Assembly: GCA_035369865.1 (NCBI GenBank) | Contig: DAOOVG010000039.1 | Span: forward strand, 1 to 19,541 | Direction: 5' to 3' | Length of the DNA stretch: 19,541 nucleotides | Source: MVYY01 sp035369865 | GTDB lineage: Bacteria > Bacteroidota > Bacteroidia > Bacteroidales > Paludibacteraceae | In this document: in pieces, positions 8,365 to 15,820 of the stretch | Numbering within the stretch: position 1 is the stretch's first letter | Layout of the letters: every line of letters starts with the position of its first letter | The notes under the pieces: model-generated | Databases searched by the model: none | What the model saw: only the letters and a program-made list of their open reading frames with translations | Told to the model about the DNA's origin: nothing | Position numbers and translations under genes: made by a program

Positions 8365-8396
8365 GATTATTTTTGCTTAATCTTACAAAAATAATC
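8365..8396. promoter_or_regulatory. 11-bp palindrome containing the likely -7 element of the downstream CDF gene
   Basis: GATTATTTTTG (8365-8375) and CAAAAATAATC (8386-8396) are exact reverse complements separated by 10 bases. On the minus strand the right arm contains TATTTTTG (8393-8386), a TAnnTTTG match about 110 bases before the CDF start at 8275. The only other structure in this gap is a short hairpin, TTTTGC/GCAAAA at 8322-8337. It could be an operator overlapping a promoter, or a hairpin ending the upstream CDF transcript; no U-tract follows. Confidence 0.4.
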
Positions 8397-8478
8397 ATTA
8401 AAAGGACATTTCCTTAATTATTTTGTTATGAGAAGCTAATTTATAAAGAGAATAAATAATGTTTTAAATCATTCTAAA

Positions 8479-9381
8479 TTATTCACTTACACATTGCTCC
8501 ATTGAACAATGCTCTTCGGAGGTTTCAAATTCAATGGTGGCATGCTCAATGCCAAGTGATGTAAGTCCACTGCGATACTTTTTCTTTAACTGGGCTATCT
8601 TGCTCATAGGCGTGGATTGTTTTAAGACGATATGAACAGTAAGTATGTTGTAAGTGCCATCAATAGACCATATGTGTAAATCGTGAACGCTTTCCACTTC
8701 TTCTTGACTTAAAAGATATTGACTAACGACTTCAGAATCTATTTCATAAGGAATTCCCTGTAAAATAATATGCAAACTTTTACGCAAATTTTTCAAAACA
8801 TTGTATAAGATAAAAACAGCAATTATAATGGAAAGGACGGCATCAACAACGGGAACTTCCCAGAAATACATTATAATAGTGCCAATTAAAATAGCTGTCC
8901 AGCCAAGTACATCTTCCAGCATGTGAAGTGAAACTACTTTTTCGTTTAGCGAATTACCTTTTTTCAACTGAAAAAGAGCACTTCCGTTGACCAAAATTCC
9001 TATCATGGCAAAGAAAAACATTCCTTTTACATAAGGTTGTTCAGGATGAATCAAACGAGGAATAGCATTGTATAGAACAATAAAACTTCCAAGTAAAAGA
9101 ATAATGGAATTGAAAATGGCACCAAGCAACGAAAATCGTTTGTAACCGTATGAATAAGATTTGTCGCTGCTTTTTTTCGATTTCTTTTGAAAATACCATG
9201 CCAATGCCAGCGAAAGACTGTCGCCTAAATCATGTACGGCATCAGAAACAATGGCAATACTGTTAGTAAAAATACCTCCCAATATTTCAAAAATAGTGAA
9301 TCCAAAATTAAGAAAAAAAGCTGTCTTAATATTTTTTATGTCATTATGTTTTTGATAATCTTGATGTTCGTGATGTGACAT
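8479..9381 (-). CDS. Cation diffusion facilitator, probable zinc exporter (CzcD/ZitB-like)
   Basis: A 300-residue CDF transporter from the CzcD/ZitB branch, distinct from its neighbour. The N-terminus is His-rich (MSHHEHQDYQKH), six transmembrane segments follow, and a short cytoplasmic domain (about 205-300) ends with HCSMEQC. That tail holds two Cys and one His and could bind metal. The transport site is His50-xxx-Asp54 in TM2 (HDLGD) and His153-xxx-Asp157 in TM5 (HMLED), the zinc-type pattern. The long His-rich loop between TM4 and TM5 seen in some eukaryotic members is absent. It is divergent from the AsmA-like gene. Its -7 element (9458-9465) directly abuts a palindrome (9465-9496), so control by a metal-responsive repressor is plausible. 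Confidence 0.9.
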   Translation of the reverse strand: MSHHEHQDYQKHNDIKNIKTAFFLNFGFTIFEILGGIFTNSIAIVSDAVHDLGDSLSLALAWYFQKKSKKSSDKSYSYGYKRFSLLGAIFNSIILLLGSFIVLYNAIPRLIHPEQPYVKGMFFFAMIGILVNGSALFQLKKGNSLNEKVVSLHMLEDVLGWTAILIGTIIMYFWEVPVVDAVLSIIIAVFILYNVLKNLRKSLHIILQGIPYEIDSEVVSQYLLSQEEVESVHDLHIWSIDGTYNILTVHIVLKQSTPMSKIAQLKKKYRSGLTSLGIEHATIEFETSEEHCSMEQCVSE

Positions 9382-9457
9382 GATTTGTTATGTTTTTAAA
9401 AAAATATTACGAAAAACCCCTTAAAAATTTAGTCAAAATATTTACTTTTTTAAAATA

Positions 9458-9496
9458 CAAAGGTATGCTTTTTGATTAAATTGGTTGAAAAAGCAT
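9458..9496 (-). promoter_or_regulatory. -7 element and overlapping palindromic operator candidate of the CzcD/ZitB-like gene
   Basis: On the minus strand TACCTTTG (9465-9458) matches TAnnTTTG about 77 bases before the ATG. Immediately upstream, ATGCTTTTT (9465-9473) and AAAAAGCAT (9488-9496) are exact inverted repeats separated by 14 bases. They share one base with the -7 element and fill the space where the -33 would be. A dimeric regulator bound there would cover the promoter. Confidence 0.45.
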
Positions 9497-9530
9497 CACT
9501 TAATTATTCTATTTTTTGTTAAATTAATTC

Positions 9531-9538
9531 TATCTTTG
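9531..9538 (+). promoter_or_regulatory. -7 promoter element of the AsmA-like gene
   Basis: TATCTTTG matches TAnnTTTG and is the same octamer as the tRNA promoter. It lies 34 bases before the ATG at 9573. A TTTG at 9515-9518 is only 12 bases upstream, too close for a normal -33. Confidence 0.5.
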
Positions 9539-9572
9539 AAGAATAAATTGTCTCATTATTAAATTAACAGGT

Positions 9573-12272
9573 ATGAAATCATCTAAATGGCACAAACTGT
9601 GGATTATTTTAGCAGTTATTGCATTATTTTTTATAATATTATTGTGTTTGCCTTTTGTTTTCAAAGGTAAAATTGTTGATTTTACAAAGCAACAATTAAA
9701 CAAACAATTAATTGCTCACGTTGACTTCGATAAAATTCAACTAAGTTTTATTCGTCGTTTCCCCAATGCTTCTATACAAATTAAAAACTTAAAAATCATC
9801 GGAATAGATGAATTTGAAAAGGATACTTTACTGGCTACTGAAAAAATTGAAGCGGTAGTGAATTTGAAAAGTTTCTTTGCTGATAGTGGCTACGATATTT
9901 CAAAAGTTTTGCTGGCAAACTCTCAAATAAAAGCTCATATATTGCCCGATGGAAAAGCAAATTGGAATATTGTGAAGGAGACACCGAAAACTGAAAAAGA
10001 TACTTCAAAAATGAATTTTCATTTAAAATTAAAAGATGTCATTTTGCAAAATATAAATTTGACTTATCTTGATGAACAAGGAAACATGAAAATTCAAGTT
10101 TGCAATTTGAACCATCATACCAGTGGCGATTTGACTGCTGACAGCTCATTGCTAAAAACCGATACCAGAATTGATTCTTTGAGTTTTTGGATGAACAATG
10201 TGGCATTTCTTTCAAAAGCTAATGTTAATTTAAAAGCAGATGTTGATGCCGATTTAAATAACATGATGTTTAAATTGAGTAAAAATTCAATCCTCATCAA
10301 TGCTCTTCCTTTTTCTATAAATGGTTGGTTAAAAGTTTTGGATGATGGATTTGATATGGATTTAAAATTGCTGGCCGATAAAGTTGATTTTAAATCAATT
10401 TTGTCATTGATACCAGCTTTGTATTATCAATCATTCAAAGAATTAAAAGCTGATGGTAAAATTTCTCTCGATGCCTCAGTAAAAGGACAAATGAAAGAAG
10501 ATAATTATCCTTTTTTTAACCTAAAATTAAACGTGGATGATGGCTGGTTTCGTTATCCTTCTTTACCTAAAGCTGTTCAGAATATTCAAATAGCTACTCA
10601 AATATTCCATCCTGATGGTAATCTGGATAAAACAGTAGTGGACATTTCTAAGATTTCATTTGTTTTAGATAAACAACCCTTTTTTGTTTCATGTCGAATT
10701 TTAACCCCTGTTTCTGATCCACAAATACAGGCAGTCGCTCAAGGAAAAGTTGAAATGGATAAAATTAAAGATTTTTATCCACTTGGTGATAAAACTAAAT
10801 TGAATGGACTTCTTGATGTAGATGCTACTTTAAACGGCCGAATGTCGTATATTGAAAATAATCAATACGATAAATTTAATTTTCAGGGCAAACTAAATTT
10901 GAAAAATTTTTTAATGAAAGATGTAAATCTTTACCCACAGGAAATCACCATTAACAATGCGAGTTTATTGATGAATCCTTTATTTGTAAATTTATCATTA
11001 TTAGGACTAAAAATAGGTGAAAACAATTTATCAGCTCAAGGAAAGCTTGAAAATCTGATAGCTTACTTATTAAAAAACAAGACTTTAAGTGGTCAATTAA
11101 ATGCTCAGTCTTCTTATCTCAATTTGAATGATTTTATTACATCGCAGCCCGATAACAAAAGTGCAACAGAAAAGAAAGTTTTAGAAATTCCCCAAAATAT
11201 AAATTTTATTGTAAATGCTGACTTAAATAAAGTGCAGTTTGATAAAATGATTTTTGAAAACATCAAAGGAAAATTAGAAATTGAAAATGGAGAATTGAAA
11301 CTTCAAAATGTTGCATTGCAGGCTTTCGATGGAAATATCTTAGCAAAAGGTTTGTATAGTACTTTATTACCAGAAAATCCAAAACTAAAAGTAGATTTAA
11401 ACATTGATAGTGTTGTTATTAATAAAATTTTTACTCAAATAGGATTTATGGAAAAGTTGGTTCCATTTTTGAAAAATACTGATGGAAAATTTTCAACGAA
11501 TCTTTCGCTTGGTGCAAATTTAAAGAATGATATGAGTTTAGATTTAACTTCATTAAATGCGAATGGTGTTTTTTCAACCAGAGCAGTTGGAATAAAAAAT
11601 TCTCCTATCTTCAATGCTTTGGCTAATAATTTGAATCATCCTGAATTTATGCAACCAACTTTAAAAGATATTGCCTTAAAATTTGAAATATTGAATGGTA
11701 AAATCTTTATAAAACCTTTTGATTTTAAAATTTCAAATATAAAAATGAATTTAGGCGGTAGTTCAAGCTTAAATAAAGAAATTGATTTTCAGGGAATTAT
11801 CCAATTACCTGATCAAATGAACATAGGGCGTTTTTCTACTGTAAAAGTCAACATTACAGGTACTTATGATAAACCAAAAATTAAGTTGGATGTTATGAGT
11901 ACTTTAAATGAGATAGTAGACGAAACAAAATTAAAAGTAGAAACCGAAGTAGCAAAACAAGTAGATAAAGCCAAACAAGAAGCATTAGAAAAGGCTCAAG
12001 AACAAAAAGAAAAAGCTTTACGGGAAGCCCAACAACAAGCTGATAAAATTCGATTGGAAGCTCAAAAAAGAAGCGAAAAAATTCTTGAAGAAGCTCGAAA
12101 AGAAAGCGATGCCATTGTTGCAAAGGCTACAAATCCTGTAGCTAAAAAAGTAGCTGAAACTACTGCAAAAAAATTATTGGACGAAGCCCAGAAAAAAGTT
12201 GATCAAATAAACACTGAAGCAGAAGCAGAAGCCCAAAAAATTATCCAAAATGCGACAAAAAATTTGCAATAA
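9573..12272 (+). CDS. AsmA-family envelope protein with C-terminal coiled-coil tail
   Basis: An 899-residue protein anchored in the inner membrane by one N-terminal segment (about 9-31). The AsmA-type N-terminal signature follows (LIAHVDFDKIQLSFIRRFPN, about 44-63). The body (about 60-770) is made of repeated beta strands with VNLK, LKADVDAD and NGLLDVDATL patterns, as in AsmA/TamB-like proteins. These are thought to form a hydrophobic groove that moves phospholipid toward the outer membrane. The conserved C-terminal AsmA region (about 590-770, GGSSSLNKEIDF, TVKVNITGTYDKPKI) is present. The last 115 residues or so (about 785-899) are unusual: a highly charged Ala/Glu/Lys/Gln-rich helix, probably a coiled coil. 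The gene has its own -7 element and is followed 52 bases later by the TPR/PD40 gene, likely co-transcribed. The lipid-transport role is inferred from the family. Confidence 0.85.
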   Translation: MKSSKWHKLWIILAVIALFFIILLCLPFVFKGKIVDFTKQQLNKQLIAHVDFDKIQLSFIRRFPNASIQIKNLKIIGIDEFEKDTLLATEKIEAVVNLKSFFADSGYDISKVLLANSQIKAHILPDGKANWNIVKETPKTEKDTSKMNFHLKLKDVILQNINLTYLDEQGNMKIQVCNLNHHTSGDLTADSSLLKTDTRIDSLSFWMNNVAFLSKANVNLKADVDADLNNMMFKLSKNSILINALPFSINGWLKVLDDGFDMDLKLLADKVDFKSILSLIPALYYQSFKELKADGKISLDASVKGQMKEDNYPFFNLKLNVDDGWFRYPSLPKAVQNIQIATQIFHPDGNLDKTVVDISKISFVLDKQPFFVSCRILTPVSDPQIQAVAQGKVEMDKIKDFYPLGDKTKLNGLLDVDATLNGRMSYIENNQYDKFNFQGKLNLKNFLMKDVNLYPQEITINNASLLMNPLFVNLSLLGLKIGENNLSAQGKLENLIAYLLKNKTLSGQLNAQSSYLNLNDFITSQPDNKSATEKKVLEIPQNINFIVNADLNKVQFDKMIFENIKGKLEIENGELKLQNVALQAFDGNILAKGLYSTLLPENPKLKVDLNIDSVVINKIFTQIGFMEKLVPFLKNTDGKFSTNLSLGANLKNDMSLDLTSLNANGVFSTRAVGIKNSPIFNALANNLNHPEFMQPTLKDIALKFEILNGKIFIKPFDFKISNIKMNLGGSSSLNKEIDFQGIIQLPDQMNIGRFSTVKVNITGTYDKPKIKLDVMSTLNEIVDETKLKVETEVAKQVDKAKQEALEKAQEQKEKALREAQQQADKIRLEAQKRSEKILEEARKESDAIVAKATNPVAKKVAETTAKKLLDEAQKKVDQINTEAEAEAQKIIQNATKNLQ

Positions 12273-12324
12273 TCAAATTTATTAATTGCATTTATTTGTG
12301 AAATGGTCATTAAACAGTTTTTAA

Positions 12325-13737
12325 ATGTTAATTAAAACACAAAGAAAATCCCGGTTGCTTTTTGTCTTATTATTTGTTTCCTTTTCAGTTTTGGGACAAA
12401 CACCTCAGAAGGCAGATAACTTGTTTCAGCAAAAAGAATATCTTGAAGCAAAAAAAGCTTATGAAGCACTGTTACGACGAAATCCCAAAAGTGCTTTATA
12501 TAATTATCGCTATGCACGTTGCTGTTATGAACTAAATGATGATGAAAATGCCATCAAATATTTTGAACTTGCAGGAACAAAATATCCTCTACGAAACAAA
12601 TATTTAGGCGAATTATACATGAAAGCTTATCGTTTTTCAGAATCTGCAACTGCTTATGAAAATTATCTTGCTACTTTAAAAGAAAAAGACGCAGATTATG
12701 ATAAAGTCAAATTTGCACTAAAAAGAGCACAATTGGCTGAAAATTTTATTCAAAGAGTAGATGATATTTCAATAATAGACAGTATGATAGTGGATAAAAG
12801 TAAATTTCTAAATTTTTATAATTTTACTCATGAATTAGGTTCCCTTACTGCCAGTCCTATTCAATTAAAAAATCGAGTAGAAGAAAAAATAGTTTATACT
12901 ACTGAACGTCAAGATAGAATGTATTTTTCTGATTCTATTCGTGGGCAAATGGATATTTTTACTTGTTACAAATTATTAGAAAAGTGGTCTGATCCTAAGC
13001 CTGTTTCTAATCAAATTAATACTTCAGCCAATGAAAATTATCCTTTCCTCATGTTGGATGGACTTACATTGTATTTTGCATCTGATGGTGAAAATTCTAT
13101 AGGAGGATATGACATTTTTATTACCCGTTATGTTCCATCAGAAAACGATTTTTTCATTCCTGACAATATCGGAATGCCTTACAATTCACCTTATAATGAT
13201 TATATGATGGTGATTGATGAATTGCATAGTATCGGCTGGTTTGCTACCGACCGTTTCCTCCCCGAAGGGAAAGTTACTATTTTTACCTTCGTTCCAAATG
13301 AAGCAAAAAAAATTATTCAATCCAATAATTTAGATTCAATTCGAGAAGTAGCAAAACTTAAAACATTTAGAAAAGTACATCGTGTTAATTATCAATCAGA
13401 AAAAGATAATGAAAAAAATATCGTAGCATCAGAAAAAAATTTTCGTTTTATTGTAAATGACACTTTGATTTATACCGATGTCAGTCAGTTTCGTAGTAAA
13501 GAATCTTTACAACTATGGAGTGAATTAAATAGTTTGAATACTAATTTAAAAAACAAGAAAAAGCAATTGTATGAGTTGCGTTTGCAATATGATCAAAATG
13601 AAAATAAAAGGCAAGAACTTGCCCCAAAAATATTAGCATTGGAAAAGGAAATCGCCAACGAGGAAAACTTAATAGACAAAAAAACCATAGAGTTACGTAA
13701 TTGTGAGATAAAATTTATTCAAAACAACTTTCATTAA
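12325..13737 (+). CDS. Exported TPR and PD40 beta-propeller-repeat protein
   Basis: A 470-residue protein with a signal peptide (about 1-25, ending near VLGQ); no lipobox Cys, so probably periplasmic and soluble. Tetratricopeptide-type helices follow (about 28-135; KADNLFQQKEYLEAKKAYEAL is repeat-like). Next are PD40/WD40-like strands (about 225-330; NENYPFLMLDGLTLYFASDG, GGYDIF). The end is a Lys/Glu-rich coiled coil (about 395-460). TPR plus PD40 recalls the front half of PorE and related Bacteroidota envelope proteins, but the C-terminal OmpA-like peptidoglycan-binding domain is missing, so I do not call it PorE. It follows the AsmA-like gene by 52 bases with no clear promoter between, suggesting a shared envelope function. 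The exact role is unknown. Confidence 0.75.
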   Translation: MLIKTQRKSRLLFVLLFVSFSVLGQTPQKADNLFQQKEYLEAKKAYEALLRRNPKSALYNYRYARCCYELNDDENAIKYFELAGTKYPLRNKYLGELYMKAYRFSESATAYENYLATLKEKDADYDKVKFALKRAQLAENFIQRVDDISIIDSMIVDKSKFLNFYNFTHELGSLTASPIQLKNRVEEKIVYTTERQDRMYFSDSIRGQMDIFTCYKLLEKWSDPKPVSNQINTSANENYPFLMLDGLTLYFASDGENSIGGYDIFITRYVPSENDFFIPDNIGMPYNSPYNDYMMVIDELHSIGWFATDRFLPEGKVTIFTFVPNEAKKIIQSNNLDSIREVAKLKTFRKVHRVNYQSEKDNEKNIVASEKNFRFIVNDTLIYTDVSQFRSKESLQLWSELNSLNTNLKNKKKQLYELRLQYDQNENKRQELAPKILALEKEIANEENLIDKKTIELRNCEIKFIQNNFH

Positions 13738-13849
13738 AACCTATTTTTCAATTTTTTTATAATGTTGATATTTTAAAAATGTTAATTTTACCTGAAACTT
13801 TTTGTTGTTGTAATTGTTATTATTTAAATAATACTTAAAAACAAAAATC

Positions 13850-14035
13850 ATGGAAAAGGAAGTTTCAATAAAAGTAATGAAGGGCGGTCCGTATGTTATA
13901 AGCGGTAACGTTAAATTAATTTTGCCATCGGGCGAGGAAAAAGAATTAGTTGGAAAAACTGCTTTATGCAGATGTGGACATAGTAAAAATAAGCCTTTTT
14001 GCGATGGTTCTCATCATGATGTAGAATTTGATTAA
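13850..14035 (+). CDS. Small CDGSH-type iron-sulfur protein
   Basis: A 61-residue soluble protein with a single CDGSH domain. The ligands Cys40, Cys42, Cys51 and His55 fit the C-x-C-x8-C-x3-H pattern (LCRCGHSKNKPFCDGSHH). This pattern binds a [2Fe-2S] cluster with one His ligand, as in mitoNEET. Such proteins are thought to sense redox state or move clusters; what this one partners with is not visible. It is short but complete, with one motif rather than the two of the longer bacterial forms. The gap of 112 bases before it contains only a degenerate -7 candidate (TAATTTTA at 13783). A strong terminator (14062-14101) follows, so it ends its transcript. Confidence 0.92.
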   Translation: MEKEVSIKVMKGGPYVISGNVKLILPSGEEKELVGKTALCRCGHSKNKPFCDGSHHDVEFD

Positions 14036-14061
14036 TTGTTAATGTAAAATTTTTTATCCTG

Positions 14062-14101
14062 ACGAAACAGTAGAAAATTATTTATTACTGTTTCGTTTTT
14101 T
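14062..14101 (+). terminator. Intrinsic terminator after the CDGSH gene
   Basis: ACGAAACAGTA (14062-14072) and TACTGTTTCGT (14086-14096) form a perfect 11-pair stem with a 13-base loop, followed directly by a run of T. It lies 26 bases past the CDGSH stop and ahead of the promoter of the next operon. This is the clearest terminator in the window. Confidence 0.85.
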
Positions 14102-14176
14102 ATATTTTATGCCTCATTTTATTATCACTTAATTAATTTTCTAAAATTTTGTGCACTTAATTCAACTTTTTTCTTT

Positions 14177-14184
14177 TATTTTTG
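14177..14184 (+). promoter_or_regulatory. -7 promoter element of the WalJ-like/GT2/pyrC/apbE operon
   Basis: TATTTTTG matches TAnnTTTG and lies 14 bases before the ATG at 14199, implying a very short leader. A TTTG at 14148-14151 is 25 bases upstream, slightly too far for a standard -33. The element falls downstream of the alternative GTG at 14151, so it also argues against that start. Confidence 0.45.
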
Positions 14185-14198
14185 CCTTTAAAAAAGTA

Positions 14199-15002
14199 AT
14201 GGCTCAGTTAAAGTTTCAAAGTTTTGGAAGTGGAAGCAGTGGAAATTGTTATTTTATAGGCAATTCAAACTATGGATTTTTAATTGATGCAGGAATAGGC
14301 ATACGAAACATAAAAAAATATCTGTACAATATTGGACTTAATTTTGAAAATATTTTAGGTGTTTTTATTACTCACGATCATGCTGACCATATCAAATCAG
14401 TAGGTGTATTAGGTGAAAAATATCATATACCTATTTTTACGACGAAAAAAGTTCATGAAGGTATCCAAAAAAGCTTTTATGTAAATAAAAATTTGACTTT
14501 CAGCAAAAAAATCATTGAAAAATGGGAAAGTATAACCATAGAAGATTTTTGTTTTACGGCTTTTCCTGTTTCTCATGATGCAACTGATAGTGTAGGTTAT
14601 GTCGTAATTTATAAGGAGAAAAAATTTGTTTTTGCTACCGATTTGGGCTACATTAGCAACGAAATTATAACTTATTTAACTGATGCAAATTATTTGGTAT
14701 TAGAAGCAAATTATGATGAAAAAATGTTATGGGATGGTTCGTATCCTTTTTACTTAAAAGAACGAATTGCTTCTGATACAGGACATTTGAGCAATGATCA
14801 AGCGGGCATTTTTCTCTCTGAAAATTATCAAGAAAAACTTAAAAATATTTTTTTGTGTCATCTCAGCAAAGAAAATAATCTACCAACAATAGCATATAAC
14901 ACTGTTCAAAAGCATTTAGAAAATAATAAAATTATCGTTGGAAAAAATGTTCAATTAAATGTTTTAGAAAGAATTCAGCCATCGAATATATTTATTTTTT
15001 AA
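14199..15002 (+). CDS. Metallo-beta-lactamase-fold hydrolase, WalJ/YycJ-like
   Basis: A cytoplasmic MBL-fold protein of 267 residues when started at the ATG at 14199. The frame is open from a GTG at 14151, but those 16 extra residues are hydrophobic, lie across the likely promoter, and precede the conserved family start (FQSFGSGSSGNCYFI). The metal-binding motif THDHADH supplies His59, His61, Asp63 and His64. Further motifs are PVSHDA (about 125), FATDLG with a metal-bridging Asp, and a late CHLSKENN. The pattern matches the YycJ/WalJ group, known in Firmicutes as a 5'-3' exonuclease-like enzyme linked to DNA repair and cell-wall signalling. The Bacteroidota role is less clear. It starts a tight run of four rightward genes. 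Confidence 0.85.
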   Translation: MAQLKFQSFGSGSSGNCYFIGNSNYGFLIDAGIGIRNIKKYLYNIGLNFENILGVFITHDHADHIKSVGVLGEKYHIPIFTTKKVHEGIQKSFYVNKNLTFSKKIIEKWESITIEDFCFTAFPVSHDATDSVGYVVIYKEKKFVFATDLGYISNEIITYLTDANYLVLEANYDEKMLWDGSYPFYLKERIASDTGHLSNDQAGIFLSENYQEKLKNIFLCHLSKENNLPTIAYNTVQKHLENNKIIVGKNVQLNVLERIQPSNIFIF

Positions 15003-15040
15003 TCAATCAATTGTTCTTCGCAAATTGAAATTAATAATTT

Positions 15041-15781
15041 ATGCCTGAAAATTTAGTTATTATCCCAACCTATAACGAAAAGGAAAATATTGAAAATATT
15101 GTCCATTCCGTTTTTCGTCAACCTTACAATTTTCATATATTGATTGTTGATGATAATTCACCCGATGGAACAGCCGAAATTGTAAAAAATTTGCAAAAAG
15201 AATTTCCTGAAAAACTTTTTCTTCTCGAACGAGAAGGAAAGTTAGGACTTGGAACCGCTTATATAGAGGGTTTTAAATGGGCATTAGATAGGGATTATGA
15301 ATATATTTATGAAATGGACGCCGATTTTTCACATAATCCAAATGATTTACCAAAATTATATCAAGCTTGTGCTAATGAAGGAGTTGATTTGGCAATTGGT
15401 TCTCGTTATTTAACTGGTGTAAATGTAGTTAACTGGCCTTTAGGGAGAGTGTTGATGTCTTATATGGCTTCTATTTATGTAAGATTAGTAACAGGTCTGA
15501 AAATTGCTGATACTACTGCAGGTTTTAAATGTTATCGTAGAGAAGTGCTTGAAACAATTGAACTGGATAAAATTCGTTTCAAAGGTTATGGTTTTCAGAT
15601 CGAAATGAAATTCAAAACTTATAAAAGTGGTTTTACATTAAAAGAAATACCCATTATCTTTATAAATAGAGAATTAGGTACTTCCAAAATGAGTGGCGGA
15701 ATTTTTAGTGAGGCTTTTTTAGGAGTGATCAAATTAAAAATTCAAAGTCTCTTTTATCATTATCCACAGAAGAAAAAATAA
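15041..15781 (+). CDS. Glycosyltransferase family 2, polyprenol-phosphate mannosyltransferase-like (DPM1-like)
   Basis: A 246-residue GT2 enzyme with no membrane segment, which would transfer a sugar (typically mannose from GDP-mannose) to polyprenyl phosphate at the cytoplasmic membrane face. It opens with IIPTYNEKENI, has Asp37-Asp38 in IVDDNSPDGTAE, then the DxD metal motif DAD at 93-95 (EMDADFSHNP). GSRYLTG, DTTAGFKCYRREVLE and GYGFQIEM follow, all typical of DPM1-type enzymes. The C-terminal two-TM extension of related GtrB proteins is missing. It starts 38 bases after the WalJ-like stop with no promoter between, so it is co-transcribed. Sugar donor is inferred from family; glucose or another hexose is possible. 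Confidence 0.88.
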   Translation: MPENLVIIPTYNEKENIENIVHSVFRQPYNFHILIVDDNSPDGTAEIVKNLQKEFPEKLFLLEREGKLGLGTAYIEGFKWALDRDYEYIYEMDADFSHNPNDLPKLYQACANEGVDLAIGSRYLTGVNVVNWPLGRVLMSYMASIYVRLVTGLKIADTTAGFKCYRREVLETIELDKIRFKGYGFQIEMKFKTYKSGFTLKEIPIIFINRELGTSKMSGGIFSEAFLGVIKLKIQSLFYHYPQKKK

Positions 15782-15820
15782 TTTTTTTTGTATCCTTCCC
15801 CCAAGCAATGTTTATAATTT

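Noticed and set aside
11893..12123. Leu/Phe-rich minus-strand frame opposite the AsmA-like tail
   Set aside because: It is the antisense reflection of the Glu/Lys/Gln-rich coiled coil and has no start context.
12325..13737. Calling the TPR/PD40 protein PorE
   Set aside because: The C-terminal OmpA-like domain that PorE carries is missing, and no other T9SS machinery genes are adjacent.
14151..14198. Longer N-terminus for the WalJ-like protein from a GTG at 14151
   Set aside because: The extra 16 residues lie across the TATTTTTG promoter element and precede the conserved family start, so ATG 14199 is preferred.
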